Below, one piece after another: positions 1 through 5,407 of a stretch of DNA of 5,407 nt; the stretch's first letter is position 1, and each line of letters begins with the position of its first letter. Location: the NCBI GenBank assembly GCA_007135845.1, contig SLIC01000236.1:1-5407 (forward strand). Reading direction: 5' to 3'. The DNA comes from Candidatus Brevefilum sp. GTDB lineage: Bacteria > Chloroflexota > Anaerolineae > Anaerolineales > Anaerolineaceae. The notes under the pieces were generated by a model that had not been told where the DNA came from, did not search any database, and saw only the letters and a list, made by a program, of their open reading frames with translations. The position numbers and the translations under genes are program-made.

Positions 1-147
1 CACCATGATTTCTATTGCTGAAAGGGAGCTGGAAGGATGACCTGAACCTGCCTTCGTTGTGATTTCAATAATTTGGCGCCCTAGTTTTTTAGTGATTGTC
101 TGCAGCTGGTTGATTTTTTCCTGGTCAGGCTGGTTCCCTTTTGACAT
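1..147 (-). CDS. Transketolase, N-terminal subunit/section (partial, 5' end only)
   Basis: Reading the minus strand from an ATG at 147 gives 49 codons open to the left edge. The protein starts MSKGNQPDQEKINQLQ and reaches GSGHPSSSLSAIEIMV at residues 34-49. That GSGHP-x-x-SLS stretch is the well-known N-terminal thiamine-diphosphate-binding signature of transketolases, and its His is the conserved one near the cofactor. The enzyme moves two-carbon ketol units between sugar phosphates in the non-oxidative pentose phosphate pathway, in the cytosol. The start is supported by AGGAAG four bases upstream of the ATG (minus strand, around 152-157). The short N-terminus before the motif fits either the N-terminal half of a split (two-subunit) transketolase or a full-length enzyme; the window does not decide. 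The related dihydroxyacetone synthase or a DXS-like enzyme is less likely from the motif. The rest of the gene lies outside the window. Confidence 0.85.
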   Translation of the reverse strand, partial: MSKGNQPDQEKINQLQTITKKLGRQIIEITTKAGSGHPSSSLSAIEIMV

Positions 148-355
148 AAAACTTCCTTTACTCGCAAATTGAACGATTAGTATCCAAACTGGGATGATGG
201 ATTGGTTTTTTTGTTTGGTTGAACAAAATTTACTAATCTTTTAGTTTAACAGCATGGATTAATCCTCTTGTTATTACGATGGAATGACTGGTGGTAAGCG
301 TTGGTTGTGAGATTGATTTGGATGTAAATTGTTGGTTTTTCGTTGTCAGATAAGA

Positions 356-386
356 ATCATAATTTTCTTAATAATCATGTTGACAA
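356..386 (-). promoter_or_regulatory. Weak candidate promoter for transketolase
   Basis: On the minus strand TTGTCA (386 to 381) is followed 19 bases later by TATGAT (361 to 356). Both hexamers resemble the sigma-70 consensus, but the spacing is longer than the preferred 17. If used, transcription would begin near 349 and leave a leader of about 200 bases before the transketolase ATG at 147. Several other AT-rich segments could serve instead. Confidence 0.3.
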
Positions 387-453
387 TTAAGGCTTACTAA
401 CAAAGGGTATAGGTCAGTGTTATGCAAGTGGTGAGGTCTTCCAAGGGGGAGAA

Positions 454-483
454 TTTTCATCCATATGCATATGATGCTGAAAA
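454..483. repeat. Palindrome-centred inverted repeat
   Basis: A perfect 12-bp palindrome, CATATGCATATG, sits at 462-473. It is flanked by TTTTCA at 454-459 and its complement TGAAAA at 478-483, with unequal linkers of two and four bases. A stem-loop of about twelve pairs with a bulge can be drawn. No U-run follows on either strand, so it is not a standard intrinsic terminator. It lies 60-90 bases beyond the stop of the leftward SDR gene and upstream of transketolase. A regulator binding site is possible, but nothing identifies the regulator. Confidence 0.45.
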
Positions 484-542
484 CCATGAATATTGGGTGA
501 TGTTGATGCCGGACCAAGGCCGATAAGAGAAGAACCTGGGGT

Positions 543-1421
543 TTACAAAGGATAATTAAACCCAGTCATTTCCTCGCTGACTTCCCATAGCCTTTGTGCC
601 TGGGATTCGTCGTACGAAACAGGTGATGATTTCCGCTGTTCACATTCGAAGAAATATTTACCGCTGATCTCAGCCACCTCCGGGTCGCTGGCCAGGTAGA
701 TCGGTGTTTGGGCACCTTCCTCTTCATCTTTCCCGAACAGCTTTGCGAACCCTTTGACCAATGACGACATAACACCAAAATTCCGATAGAGTTCAGTTTT
801 GACGAGACCGGGGTGGACGGCATTCACCGTCAGTTCGGTACCCTCTAGGCGCCTGGCGAGTTCATAGGTAAAAAGAATATTGGCTAACTTTGAATGCGCA
901 TAAACCGAAAAGGTGCGGTAGCGTTTTTGAAATTGGAGGTCGTCGAATTGCATCCCCTCCCTGGCTTGCTGGTGGGCGTCAGATGAGACATTGATGATCC
1001 GGGCGGGTGCGCTTTTTTGCAGAAGGGGCAGCAGCCTGCCGGTGAGGAGGAAGTAGCTGAGGTGGTTGAGGGCAAAGGTCTTTTCGATGCCGTCTGCGCT
1101 TTTTGTAAATTTGCTGAACCATCCCCCGACATTATTGATCAACACATCAAGCTGATCGTAATCACTGAGTATTTGATCAGCTAGTTGATGGATATCTGCT
1201 TGGACGGATAGATCCGCCACGTAATAACGGGCAGCATCCGCTCCGGATTCGGCCGTAATTTTTTCTTGCGCTTGCTGAAGGCGTTCCTCCACGTGGCTGA
1301 CGAGGATCACATGCCCGCCCATCCGCGCTAAACCGGCAGCTGTTTCGAAACCGATCCCCCGGCTGGCGCCGGTGACCAGGATATTCTTACCTTGCATTTG
1401 TTGATTTTGTGGTGATTTCAT
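543..1421 (-). CDS. Short-chain dehydrogenase/reductase (SDR), retinol-dehydrogenase-like
   Basis: This is an NAD(P)-dependent oxidoreductase of the SDR family, probably cytosolic; the substrate cannot be told. Numbering from the upstream ATG at 1454, the Rossmann cofactor loop TGASRGIG is at 28-35, NNVG (usually NNAG) at 107-110, the catalytic Asn is N130 in FALNHLSYFLLTG, the Ser is S157/S158 in INVSSDAH, and the catalytic pair is Y185/K189 in YAHSKLANILF. HPGLVKTEL follows at 214-222. The complete Asn-Ser-Tyr-Lys set argues for an active enzyme. The FDDL insertion between Ser and Tyr, and the C-terminal YDESQAQRLWEVSEE segment, resemble retinol-dehydrogenase/WWOX-like SDRs. I favour the ATG at 1421 (292 aa) because GGGAG lies three bases upstream and the preceding eleven residues are a basic stretch unlike SDR N-termini. 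The ATG at 1454 (303 aa) has no Shine-Dalgarno but could be a leaderless start. The gene stands alone, divergent from mrp. Confidence 0.92.
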   Translation of the reverse strand: MKSPQNQQMQGKNILVTGASRGIGFETAAGLARMGGHVILVSHVEERLQQAQEKITAESGADAARYYVADLSVQADIHQLADQILSDYDQLDVLINNVGGWFSKFTKSADGIEKTFALNHLSYFLLTGRLLPLLQKSAPARIINVSSDAHQQAREGMQFDDLQFQKRYRTFSVYAHSKLANILFTYELARRLEGTELTVNAVHPGLVKTELYRNFGVMSSLVKGFAKLFGKDEEEGAQTPIYLASDPEVAEISGKYFFECEQRKSSPVSYDESQAQRLWEVSEEMTGFNYPL

Positions 1422-1462
1422 AGTCTCCCGTCTTTTTCCTTTACTTTTTTTCATTAATTACA

Positions 1463-1468
1463 ATTTTA
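1463..1468 (-). promoter_or_regulatory. Candidate -10 element for the SDR gene (possible leaderless start)
   Basis: On the minus strand TAAAAT (1468 to 1463) lies exactly eight bases before the ATG at 1454. This is the same spacing as the TATAAT ahead of ricT. Transcription from it would begin at or next to that ATG. No good -35 hexamer is visible; the expected position falls inside the inverted repeat at 1472-1491. Confidence 0.35.
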
Positions 1469-1471
1469 CCG

Positions 1472-1491
1472 GATGATTTCGGAAAATCATC
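1472..1491. repeat. Perfect 8-bp inverted repeat upstream of the SDR gene
   Basis: GATGATTT (1472-1479) and AAATCATC (1484-1491) are perfect complements separated by CGGA, giving a 20-base dyad. It covers the place where the SDR promoter's spacer and -35 should lie. An operator for a dimeric repressor is therefore plausible. As a hairpin it lacks a following U-tract in either direction and is not terminator-like. Confidence 0.5.
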
Positions 1492-1581
1492 ACTGTGTAG
1501 AAGGTGTGGGTCTATCAACGGAGAAACCTGTTGTGCTCCTCAGCTGGATGGTGGTACAACACGTGATCCACAGCGCATTAA

Positions 1582-1611
1582 TTGGTATTTTTCGCAACAA
1601 GTGGGTAAAAT
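1582..1611 (+). promoter_or_regulatory. Sigma-70-like promoter for mrp
   Basis: TTGGTA at 1582-1587 (4 of 6 matches to TTGACA) and TAAAAT at 1606-1611 (5 of 6 matches to TATAAT) are separated by 18 bases. The predicted start is near 1618, giving a leader of about 110 bases before the mrp ATG at 1730. It is the best rightward promoter I could find in the divergent spacer. Confidence 0.5.
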
Positions 1612-1621
1612 ATTGCTCGAG

Positions 1622-1635
1622 TTAACGCTTGTTAA
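1622..1635. repeat. 14-base dyad just downstream of the mrp promoter
   Basis: TTAAC (1622-1626) and GTTAA (1631-1635) are perfect complements around GCTT. The dyad lies a few bases downstream of the predicted mrp transcription start, a usual place for a repressor operator. It loosely resembles the GAAC-N4-GTTC layout of Gram-positive LexA boxes but lacks the G and C flanking bases. The regulator is unknown. Confidence 0.35.
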
Positions 1636-1729
1636 TCTTGGTGATTGGGTTCATTAGGTACACCCACATCCCGAGTTTATGGGCATATCAAATTTAATGA
1701 AACAAGGCGTGAATTAGAAAGGAATTTCC

Positions 1730-2776
1730 ATGCCAGGTGTGACCAAAGAACAAGTCATCGCGGCGCTCAGCCAGGTGCAGGACCCCGAATTGCGGCGAGA
1801 CCTGGTTTCGCTGAACATGATCAAGGATATCCAGATTACTGGGTCGAAGGTGTCATTCATGGTGGAATTGACCACCCCTGCCTGCCCCTTACGGCAGCAG
1901 ATCCAGCGCGATGTGGAAGCAGCCGTTTTAGCATTAGCGGGCGTCCAGGAGGTCGAAGTCACCATGGGGGCACGGGTGCCAGAAGATAAAAAGATCAAGG
2001 ATCTGGCGATCAAGAATATCATCGCGGTGGGGTCGGGTAAAGGCGGTGTGGGTAAGACCACGGTAGCCGTCAACCTGGCGGTGGGGCTGGCGCAATGTGG
2101 TGCCAGGGTCGGTTTACTGGATGCGGATATTTATGGCCCTAATGTACCGATGATGATGGGTGTGCATGGGCTGCCGCCCTCAAAAGAGGGTCAGGGCATT
2201 CAGCCTGCTGAAGCCTATGGTGTCAGAGTGATGTCGATTGGGTTTATCGTCGGAGAGGGAGAGCCCCTGATCTGGCGCGGCCCCATGCTGCACTCGGCCA
2301 TTCAGCAGTTTTTACGTGATGTGGATTGGGGCGAACTGGACTACCTGATCATCGATCTGCCACCGGGCACCGGTGATGTACAGCTTTCGCTGGTTCAGAC
2401 AGTGCCGCTCAGCGGCGGGGTAATCGTCACCATGCCGCAGCAGGTCTCCTTTGATGATGCTGCCCGAGCCGTTTCGATGTTTAAGAAATTAGAAGTACCG
2501 ATCCTGGGTGTAGTGGAGAACATGAGCTACCTGGAGATGGATGATGGCTCGCTGCGGCGTTTGTTTGGCGAAGGCGGTGGTGAGCAATTGGCGGGATTGG
2601 CAGGTGTGCCGCTGCTGGCCAATCTGCCCATCGAGGAGCGTGTGCGAGAGGGCGGGGACCTGGGCGCCCCCGTGGTGATCGCAGACCCAGACTCCCCCAG
2701 TGCCCAGGCATTGATGGGCCTGGCCACCTCGGTTGCTGCCCGGATATCCGTGGTAAACCTCGACATTCGTGACTGA
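1730..2776 (+). CDS. mrp: Mrp/ApbC-family Fe-S cluster carrier ATPase
   Basis: This is a 348-residue P-loop ATPase of the Mrp/NBP35 group, which bind a [4Fe-4S] cluster at a dimer interface and hand it to apo-proteins in the cytosol. Residues 1 to about 85 form the MIP18 (DUF59) domain, with DPE at 18-20 and TTPACP at 48-53, whose C52 is the conserved cysteine. The ATPase domain has the deviant Walker A GSGKGGVGKTT at 101-111, the DADIYGPN switch motif at 131-138 and DLPPGTGD (Walker B region) at 209-216. The segment ENMSY at 263-267 is normally followed by a CxxC pair that holds the cluster. Here it reads LEMDDGSLRRLFGEGG with no cysteine, and only C52 and C123 exist in the whole protein. 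Some other Mrp proteins, for example from cyanobacteria, also lack the pair. The start is supported by AAAGGAA six to seven bases upstream. Length and domain order are normal for the family. Confidence 0.95.
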   Translation: MPGVTKEQVIAALSQVQDPELRRDLVSLNMIKDIQITGSKVSFMVELTTPACPLRQQIQRDVEAAVLALAGVQEVEVTMGARVPEDKKIKDLAIKNIIAVGSGKGGVGKTTVAVNLAVGLAQCGARVGLLDADIYGPNVPMMMGVHGLPPSKEGQGIQPAEAYGVRVMSIGFIVGEGEPLIWRGPMLHSAIQQFLRDVDWGELDYLIIDLPPGTGDVQLSLVQTVPLSGGVIVTMPQQVSFDDAARAVSMFKKLEVPILGVVENMSYLEMDDGSLRRLFGEGGGEQLAGLAGVPLLANLPIEERVREGGDLGAPVVIADPDSPSAQALMGLATSVAARISVVNLDIRD

Positions 2777-2802
2777 CCTGGCAGACCCTGGCATGATATA
2801 AT
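2773..2802 (+). promoter_or_regulatory. Extended -10 promoter giving a probable leaderless ricT mRNA
   Basis: TATAAT at 2797-2802 is a perfect -10 hexamer and is preceded by TGA, forming the extended -10 TGnTATAAT. CTGACC at 2773-2778 matches four of six -35 positions at 18-base spacing and overlaps the mrp stop codon. Only eight bases lie between TATAAT and the ricT ATG at 2811, so transcription should start at or within two bases of that ATG. Confidence 0.65.
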
Positions 2803-2810
2803 CTTAAAAT

Positions 2811-3818
2811 ATGAGCAATCGTTTTATTATCGGCGTTCAATTTGAGGACGTCGGAAAAGTTTATTATTTTGATGCTTCCCGTTTCCCGGACCTTAAACCC
2901 GGTGACCCGGTAGTTGTCCGTACCAGCCGGGGCTTGCAGCTGGCGCATATCTCCCAGGTTGACCTGAATGTTGAAGACCTGGATTTGAACGGTTTTAAGC
3001 TGATTGAAAGACCTGCCACACCCGCAGACTTGCTGCAGCGAAAAGCTTTAATGATCCAGCAAGATGAGTTTATCGAACGTTTTCGGGAACACCTGGTTGA
3101 AAATGGTTTGGCGGCGGTGAAGGTTATTTCTGCTGAATTTTCCCTGGATGGCGAACGTTTGTTTGTCCTGATCAACAGCGAATCCTCGGTGAATGTGAAC
3201 GTCAAACGCCTGCACCAGGACATCAAGCACTTGGCCAAGGGGGTTGAGGTTGAGCTGCGGCAAATCGGGCCGCGTGACGCTGCCAAGCTGATCAGGGGTA
3301 TGGGCGCCTGCGGTTTGGAGATGCGCTGTTGTTCCCAGTTCCTGACCGATTTTGCCTCGATATCCATCCGCATGGCGAAAACCCAGGATATTTCACTGAC
3401 CCCTTCAGAGATCACCGGGATGTGCGGTCGCCTGCGCTGCTGTCTGATGTATGAATACGACCAGTATGTCGAGGCGATTAAGACCCTGCCCAAGCGCAAG
3501 CGTAAGGTCATCACACCGATGGGCGAGGGACGGGTGGTGCAGATCCTGCCGATGCGCCAGGCGGTGATTGTTGATATCCCTAATCTTGGACCGCGCCAGT
3601 TTACCAAGCAGGAACTGGACCAGGCCCAGCGGGTTGCCAACGGTGAAGCCGTCGAAGCCCTACCAGAGGCAAAAAGCCAGCCGGGTGAGGAAATCAGCCG
3701 CCCGGAAGACCAGTTTGTCGACCGCGAGAAGACACGACCATCCAGCGATCAACGCCGGCCTTCATCAAAACGCCGTCGCAGAAGTAAACCGCGCCAATCA
3801 AGACGCCGCAATAACTGA
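2811..3818 (+). CDS. ricT: RicT/YaaT-like PSP1-domain protein (Fe-S binding, RNA-maturation factor family)
   Basis: The 335-residue protein opens MSNRFIIGVQFEDVGKVYYF and carries the PSP1 conserved region over roughly residues 60-150. In Bacillus subtilis the homologue RicT (YaaT) forms a complex with RicA and RicF that binds [4Fe-4S] clusters and steers RNase Y in mRNA maturation; it also affects sporulation and competence. Six cysteines sit in two conserved groups: C167, C173 and C174 in MGACGLEMRCCSQF, and C205, C210 and C211 in MCGRLRCCLMYE. They match the expected cluster-binding region. The last 35 or so residues are a low-complexity, strongly basic tail ending in repeated Arg/Lys blocks, which suggests nucleic-acid contact. 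There is no Shine-Dalgarno before the ATG and the next Met is residue 81, so the start rests on the family N-terminus and the leaderless promoter. It lies 34 bases after mrp. RicA and RicF are not in the window. Confidence 0.9.
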   Translation: MSNRFIIGVQFEDVGKVYYFDASRFPDLKPGDPVVVRTSRGLQLAHISQVDLNVEDLDLNGFKLIERPATPADLLQRKALMIQQDEFIERFREHLVENGLAAVKVISAEFSLDGERLFVLINSESSVNVNVKRLHQDIKHLAKGVEVELRQIGPRDAAKLIRGMGACGLEMRCCSQFLTDFASISIRMAKTQDISLTPSEITGMCGRLRCCLMYEYDQYVEAIKTLPKRKRKVITPMGEGRVVQILPMRQAVIVDIPNLGPRQFTKQELDQAQRVANGEAVEALPEAKSQPGEEISRPEDQFVDREKTRPSSDQRRPSSKRRRRSKPRQSRRRNN

Positions 3819-3850
3819 CCGACATTCCAGCATCAAAGGATCATCACACG

Positions 3851-4579
3851 ATGGAACACTCTGAAGATTGGCAAAGCCCCAAAAACATCCTTGTCATCTT
3901 AGCTCACCCTGACGACCCCGAATTCTTCCTGGGGGCGACCATTGCCCGCTGGATCAGCGCCGGGCACCAGGTGCGCTACCTGTTGCTGACAAAGGGCGAT
4001 AAGGGGGCTAAGGACATCAACCTGACGGCCGCCGATGTTGCCCGCATCCGGGTGGAGGAGCAGCATCTGGCCGCAGAACTGCTGGGGGTCACGTCGGTCG
4101 ATTTTCTCAATTACGAAGATGGCTACCTGATTCCTGATCTTGATATGCGCAGGGAAGTTGTGCGCTTTATCCGTAAATACCAGCCCCAGGTTTTGGTCAC
4201 CTGTGACCCGGGCAACCTGTTCCCCAACCAGCAGTACATCAACCACCCGGACCACCGCAATGCCGGCCAGGTGGTGATTGACGCAGTCTTTCCTGCGGCG
4301 GGCAATCGCTTTTTCTTCCCTGAGCTGCTGGCAGAAGGCTATGAGCCCCACGAGGTAGAAGAAGTCTGGATGAGCCTGACGATCGAGCCTGATGTGCGTT
4401 TGGATGTGACCGAGTACTGGGACGAAAAGATTGAATCCCTCAAAATGCATGCTTCACAAATTGGTGACCCACGGGCTTTTGAAAAGCGCATGCTTGAGCG
4501 GGTCAACAACGGCAAGAATGAGGATTTCAAATATGAAGAGCAATTCCGCGTGATCAAATTCAGGAGGCAGACCGAGTGA
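3851..4579 (+). CDS. PIG-L/LmbE-family zinc-dependent deacetylase
   Basis: The 242-residue protein belongs to the PIG-L (LmbE) N-acetylglucosaminyl deacetylase superfamily, zinc enzymes that remove an acetyl group from N-acetyl sugars and their conjugates (MshB and BshB are studied members). The first metal motif, AHPDDPE, is at 18-24. By analogy with MshB, H19 and D22 are zinc ligands and D21 is the general base. The second motif, NHPDHRNAG, is at 131-139 and supplies H135 as the third ligand, with H132 nearby. LLLTKGDKG at 44-52 is a typical segment after the second strand. No signal peptide or membrane segment is seen, so it is cytosolic. AAAGGA ends ten bases before the ATG. The gene begins 32 bases after ricT with no terminator between them, and its stop overlaps the next start. 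The substrate is unknown: a thiol-cofactor precursor, an amino-sugar conjugate or an antibiotic-like compound are all possible. Confidence 0.92.
   Translation: MEHSEDWQSPKNILVILAHPDDPEFFLGATIARWISAGHQVRYLLLTKGDKGAKDINLTAADVARIRVEEQHLAAELLGVTSVDFLNYEDGYLIPDLDMRREVVRFIRKYQPQVLVTCDPGNLFPNQQYINHPDHRNAGQVVIDAVFPAAGNRFFFPELLAEGYEPHEVEEVWMSLTIEPDVRLDVTEYWDEKIESLKMHASQIGDPRAFEKRMLERVNNGKNEDFKYEEQFRVIKFRRQTE
4562..4567 (+). promoter_or_regulatory. Consensus ribosome binding site for the M20 gene
   Basis: AGGAGG, the full anti-16S complement, lies inside the last codons of the deacetylase gene and eight bases before the GTG at 4576. It decides the start of the downstream gene, whose GTG overlaps the upstream TGA as GTGA. 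Confidence 0.85.
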
Positions 4580-5407
4580 CATTATTAGAAGCAGCCCTCA
4601 AAATCAACGATGAAACGGTAGCCCGACGGCGAGATTTGCACCGTCACCCCGAATTGGGATTCAAGGAATTCCGCACCTCGAAAATCGTGGCAGAGACTCT
4701 GACCAGCCTGGGGGTGGATGTGACCACCGGCATCGCTGAGACCGGCGTGATCGGCATGCTGCGCGGGCAGGCGGATACCCCCGTGCTGCTGCTGCGATTT
4801 GACATGGACGCGCTGCCGATCCAGGAAGAGACCGGCGCACCCTATGCCTCTCAAGCGCCGGGCAAGATGCATGCCTGCGGGCATGACTGCCATACCGCGG
4901 TGGGGTTGAGCGTGGCAAAACTTCTGGCTGAACGGCGAGAGCAGATCAACGGCACGATCAAGTTCGTCTTCCAGCCGGCTGAAGAGCTGGATGGCGGCGC
5001 AGCGCGCATGATCGCCGCAGGTGTGCTGGAAAACCCGCAGCCTGATTACGTGATGGGCATGCATGTGTGGAATGAGCAGCCGGTGGGTTGGTACGGCCTC
5101 ACCCCCGGACCGTCGATGGCAGGGGCAGACATCTTCACTGTGAAGGTGACCGGCAAGGGCGGTCACGGTGCCCAGCCCCACATCACGGCCGACCCGATCA
5201 TGGCTGTGGCGCACATTATCACCGCGCTGCAGACGATTGTCTCGCGCAACGTCAACCCCCTCGACAGCGCGGTCGTCTCGGTGTGCCAGGTATCGGCGGG
5301 AACTGCCAACAATATCATCCCCCAGGAAGCCGTCTTTGCTGGCACACTGCGCGCCTTCAAGCCGGAGGTGGCCCAATTGGTGAAGGAGCGTTTTTACACC
5401 ATCATTA
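4576..5407 (+). CDS. M20-family amidohydrolase (HipO/carboxypeptidase-like), partial, 3' end missing
   Basis: Translation from the GTG at 4576 gives 277 codons open to the right edge. The family is usually about 390 residues, so roughly the last third is missing. M20D amidohydrolases use a metal pair to cleave N-acyl amino acids or related amides (hippurate, indole-acetyl-amino acids, N-acetyl amino acids). Motifs in order are LHRHPELGF (21-29), LRFDMDALPIQEETG (73-87), HACGHDCHTA (99-108) with metal ligands C101 and H103, FQPAEE (132-137) with E136/E137, GMHVW (161-165) with H163, and GKGGHGAQPH (193-202) at the dimerisation domain. Residue 105 is Cys where most relatives have Gly or Ala. 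No signal peptide is present. The GTGA overlap and AGGAGG point to translational coupling with the deacetylase. The long open frame on the opposite strand (4585-5376) is a shadow. Exact substrate unknown. Confidence 0.93.
   Translation, partial: MTLLEAALKINDETVARRRDLHRHPELGFKEFRTSKIVAETLTSLGVDVTTGIAETGVIGMLRGQADTPVLLLRFDMDALPIQEETGAPYASQAPGKMHACGHDCHTAVGLSVAKLLAERREQINGTIKFVFQPAEELDGGAARMIAAGVLENPQPDYVMGMHVWNEQPVGWYGLTPGPSMAGADIFTVKVTGKGGHGAQPHITADPIMAVAHIITALQTIVSRNVNPLDSAVVSVCQVSAGTANNIIPQEAVFAGTLRAFKPEVAQLVKERFYTII

Larger units (their letters stand above)
148..542. other. AT-rich intergenic spacer between the SDR gene and transketolase
   Basis: This stretch of about 395 bases is clearly more AT-rich than its neighbours and holds no recognisable gene. 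It should contain the promoter of the leftward transketolase gene. The best minus-strand candidate is TTGTCA (386 to 381) with TATGAT (361 to 356), but the spacing is 19 bases, so it is weak. Other items seen are a 10-bp palindrome GGATTAATCC at 256-265, an imperfect repeat GTTGAAC/GTTTAAC at 218-224 and 244-250, and the larger dyad at 454-483. A 34-codon plus-strand reading frame (422-526, ATG to TAA) has no ribosome binding site and no family resemblance, so I do not call it a gene. No U-tract terminator for the SDR gene was found. Confidence 0.6.

Noticed and set aside
380..413. Plus-strand promoter TTGACA with TATAGG
   Set aside because: The spacing is 22 bases, far from the optimum, and there is no credible gene downstream on that strand.
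422..526. 34-codon plus-strand frame in the AT-rich spacer
   Set aside because: It has no Shine-Dalgarno, no recognisable family, and overlaps a palindrome. A TTGACA at 380-385 has no -10 at proper spacing to go with it.
1645..1989. 114-codon plus-strand frame overlapping the start of mrp
   Set aside because: It overlaps the MIP18 domain of mrp in another frame, and the product is Gly/Arg/His-rich without motifs.
2864..3640. 258-codon minus-strand frame opposite ricT
   Set aside because: The ricT frame carries conserved motifs throughout. The antisense product is Ser/Arg-rich, unrecognisable and lacks a convincing ribosome binding site.
3819..3850. Possible terminator or promoter between ricT and the PIG-L gene
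   Set aside because: No hairpin plus U-run and no paired promoter hexamers are visible in the 32 bases, so readthrough is more likely.
3899..4450. 183-codon minus-strand frame opposite the PIG-L gene
   Set aside because: The plus frame has both metal-binding motifs and normal length; the antisense frame has no recognisable domain.
4585..5376. 263-codon open frame on the minus strand
   Set aside because: It lies opposite the M20 gene, whose motifs are intact along the whole stretch. The frame's protein is His/Arg-rich with no family resemblance and is a shadow of the GC-rich coding strand.

Overview
The window looks like ordinary bacterial chromosome, most likely from a Chloroflexota (Anaerolineae-type) anaerobe. 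That assignment is an inference from the feel of the proteins (an Mrp ATPase without the usual CxxC pair, a RicT/PSP1 protein in a genome with no visible sporulation context, an HPDDPE-type PIG-L deacetylase) and was not tested. Coding DNA is moderately GC-rich, and the spacers at about 148-542 and 1455-1729 are clearly more AT-rich. No RNA gene, CRISPR array, insertion sequence, phage gene or integrase was seen.

Left part, minus strand: the window opens on the first 49 codons of a transketolase N-terminal subunit, which runs off the left edge. An AT-rich spacer of about 395 bases with several small palindromes follows. Next comes a complete short-chain dehydrogenase/reductase (about 543-1421, possibly to 1454). 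A second AT-rich spacer separates it from the plus-strand genes. That spacer is a divergent promoter region with a good sigma-70-like promoter for the rightward genes and two compact inverted repeats.

Right part, plus strand: four genes run rightward. They are an Mrp/ApbC-type Fe-S carrier ATPase (1730-2776), a RicT/PSP1 protein with six cysteines (2811-3818), a PIG-L/LmbE zinc deacetylase (3851-4579) and an M20 amidohydrolase (from 4576, running off the right edge). The last two overlap as GTGA, with a perfect AGGAGG ahead of the M20 start, so they are probably translationally coupled. ricT has no Shine-Dalgarno but has an extended -10 element (TGaTATAAT) eight bases before its ATG. It is therefore probably transcribed as a leaderless mRNA from its own promoter, in addition to any readthrough from mrp.

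Working together (inference): Mrp is a carrier of Fe-S clusters and RicT homologues bind Fe-S clusters through conserved cysteines, so the first pair is a plausible carrier and client. The second pair consists of two metal-dependent amide hydrolases that could act in sequence on an N-acylated sugar or amino-acid compound. I found no convincing new defence, mobile or regulatory system. The most interesting points are the leaderless ricT promoter, the Mrp without CxxC beside a cysteine-rich RicT, and the coupled deacetylase-amidohydrolase pair.
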